Source: Thermodesulfobacteriota bacterium
GTDB lineage: Bacteria; Desulfobacterota; Syntrophobacteria; BM002
Direction of reading: 5' to 3'
Assembly: GCA_947259475.1 (NCBI GenBank)
Contig: CAMYLW010000218.1
Location: 1-6,921 of the forward strand
Length of the DNA: 6,921 bases
Notes under the pieces: model-generated
Told to the model about the DNA's origin: nothing
The model's input: only the letters and a program-made list of their open reading frames with translations
Databases searched by the model: none
Translations under genes and position numbers: made by a program
Shown here: piece after piece, positions 6,405 to 6,921 of the stretch
Layout: each line of letters opens with the position of its first letter
Numbering within the stretch: the stretch's first letter is position 1

Positions 6405-6436
6405 CTCATGCGAAAACCGAGGTTTTCGGATGAGCC
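6401..6436. repeat. Strong hairpin, uninterrupted copy of element B's outer palindrome
   Basis: The arms 6401-6418 and 6421-6436 pair over nearly their full length, with a perfect core CGAAAACC-GA-GGTTTTCG (6411-6428) and GGCTC/GAGCC ends. The right arm is the exact inverse of 5041-5055. It lies between the transporter stop and the deacetylase SD, so it might also end transcription of the former, although no T-run follows. Confidence 0.65.
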
Positions 6437-6442
6437 TTAAAT

Positions 6443-6448
6443 AGGGAG
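6443..6448 (+). promoter_or_regulatory. Ribosome binding site deciding a GTG start
   Basis: AGGGAG lies 7 bases before GTG 6456. An in-frame TAA at 6438-6440 and the lack of any other start codon between it and 6456 fix the GTG as the start of the deacetylase gene. Confidence 0.7.
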
Positions 6449-6455
6449 TTTCAAG

Positions 6456-6921
6456 GTGAATACAGCAGTTGATGTATTGGTTATAACAGCCCACCCTGAT
6501 GATGCCGAGTTTGGCGTGGCAGGTACGGTGGCGCGCTGGACCAGAGAAGGAAAGCAAGTAGTCTACGTTGTTTGTACTAGCGGCGACAAAGGTACTAGTG
6601 ACCGCAGTATGAAACCAGAGAAATTGGCTGAAATTCGTAAGCAGGAGCAAAAGGCTGCGGCAAAAGTCCTGGGAGTTAAAGAAGTAGTTTTTCTGGGATA
6701 TCCGGATCAGGGTTTGGAGGATACGCCAGAGTTCCGCAAAGAGCTAGTTCGCATGATAAGGATTTATCAGCCGAAGATTGTTGTGACCTCGGATCCTTAT
6801 CGCCGCTATCTATGGCATCGCGACCATCGTGTTGCCGGCCAGCTTACCCTGGATGCGGTTTTCCCTTATTCCCGGGTTCATCTTGCCTATCCTGATTTGC
6901 TAGAGGAAGGTTTAGAGCCGC
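6456..6921 (+). CDS. PIG-L/LmbE-family deacetylase, N-terminal part
   Basis: The first 155 residues of a protein that runs off the right edge. PIG-L (LmbE) proteins are Zn-dependent hydrolases that remove acetyl groups from GlcNAc-type substrates, for example in bacillithiol or mycothiol synthesis or on glycolipids. The metal-binding HPDD motif is at H13-D16 (ITAHPDDAEFG) and the third ligand region is WHRDHRVAG (H121, D123, H124). Between them are the family-typical CTSGDKGTSD (40-49), LAEIRKQEQKAAAKVLGV (57-74) and FLGYPDQGLED (79-89). The fold is Rossmann-like with an N-terminal beta strand VDVLVI. The substrate cannot be told from this part. It starts 170 bp after the transporter on the same strand, across a hairpin, so co-transcription is doubtful. 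Confidence 0.9.
   Translation, partial: MNTAVDVLVITAHPDDAEFGVAGTVARWTREGKQVVYVVCTSGDKGTSDRSMKPEKLAEIRKQEQKAAAKVLGVKEVVFLGYPDQGLEDTPEFRKELVRMIRIYQPKIVVTSDPYRRYLWHRDHRVAGQLTLDAVFPYSRVHLAYPDLLEEGLEP

Overview
The window is a stretch of bacterial chromosome. It holds three intact genes, one frameshifted gene and one gene cut by the right edge, separated by unusually long spacers filled with small palindromic and heptameric repeats. The style of these repeats (GTCATTC...GAATGAC palindromes, a CCTTCGACAGGCTCAGG-type fragment, heptamer arrays) and the gene set (a LarA-type racemase, a YRRYLWHRDHR-type PIG-L deacetylase, an RsbU-like membrane phosphatase) recall environmental Chloroflexota-like genomes. 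This is an impression from memory, not a taxonomic result.

Layout. 1-414 has no credible gene; it carries a heptamer repeat, a GC-rich hairpin and a 186-bp imperfect palindrome with 22-bp terminal inverted repeats (173-358). 415-1059 (minus) encodes a small membrane protein with a C-terminal bacterial SH3 domain. 1060-1523 is a spacer between divergent genes, with a candidate promoter on each strand. 1524-3167 (plus) encodes a two-TM sensor with HAMP and PP2C/SpoIIE (RsbU-type) phosphatase domains, with all metal-binding aspartates visible. 3297-4594 (minus) is a LarA-family nickel-pincer racemase broken by a 5-bp tandem duplication (AATAT AATAT) inside the codons of the catalytic D-x-T-R motif. 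Removing one copy restores a 430-residue protein. 4595-5241 is a 647-bp spacer with a possible operator and two related palindromic elements. 5242-6285 (plus) encodes a ten-TM EamA/DMT transporter with a 64-residue tail containing 22 histidines. 6286-6455 holds more heptamers and a strong hairpin. 6456 to the window end (plus) is the N-terminal part of a PIG-L/LmbE deacetylase with a GTG start.

How the parts may relate. The Ni-enzyme LarA and the His-rich transporter are divergent neighbours, which allows (but does not prove) a metal link. The phosphatase has no visible anti-sigma or anti-anti-sigma partner nearby, so it probably acts on a regulator encoded elsewhere. The most unusual content is in the spacers. 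Two elements share a hairpin module with compensating base changes, and one of them appears nested inside a second palindrome whose arm recurs uninterrupted after the transporter gene.
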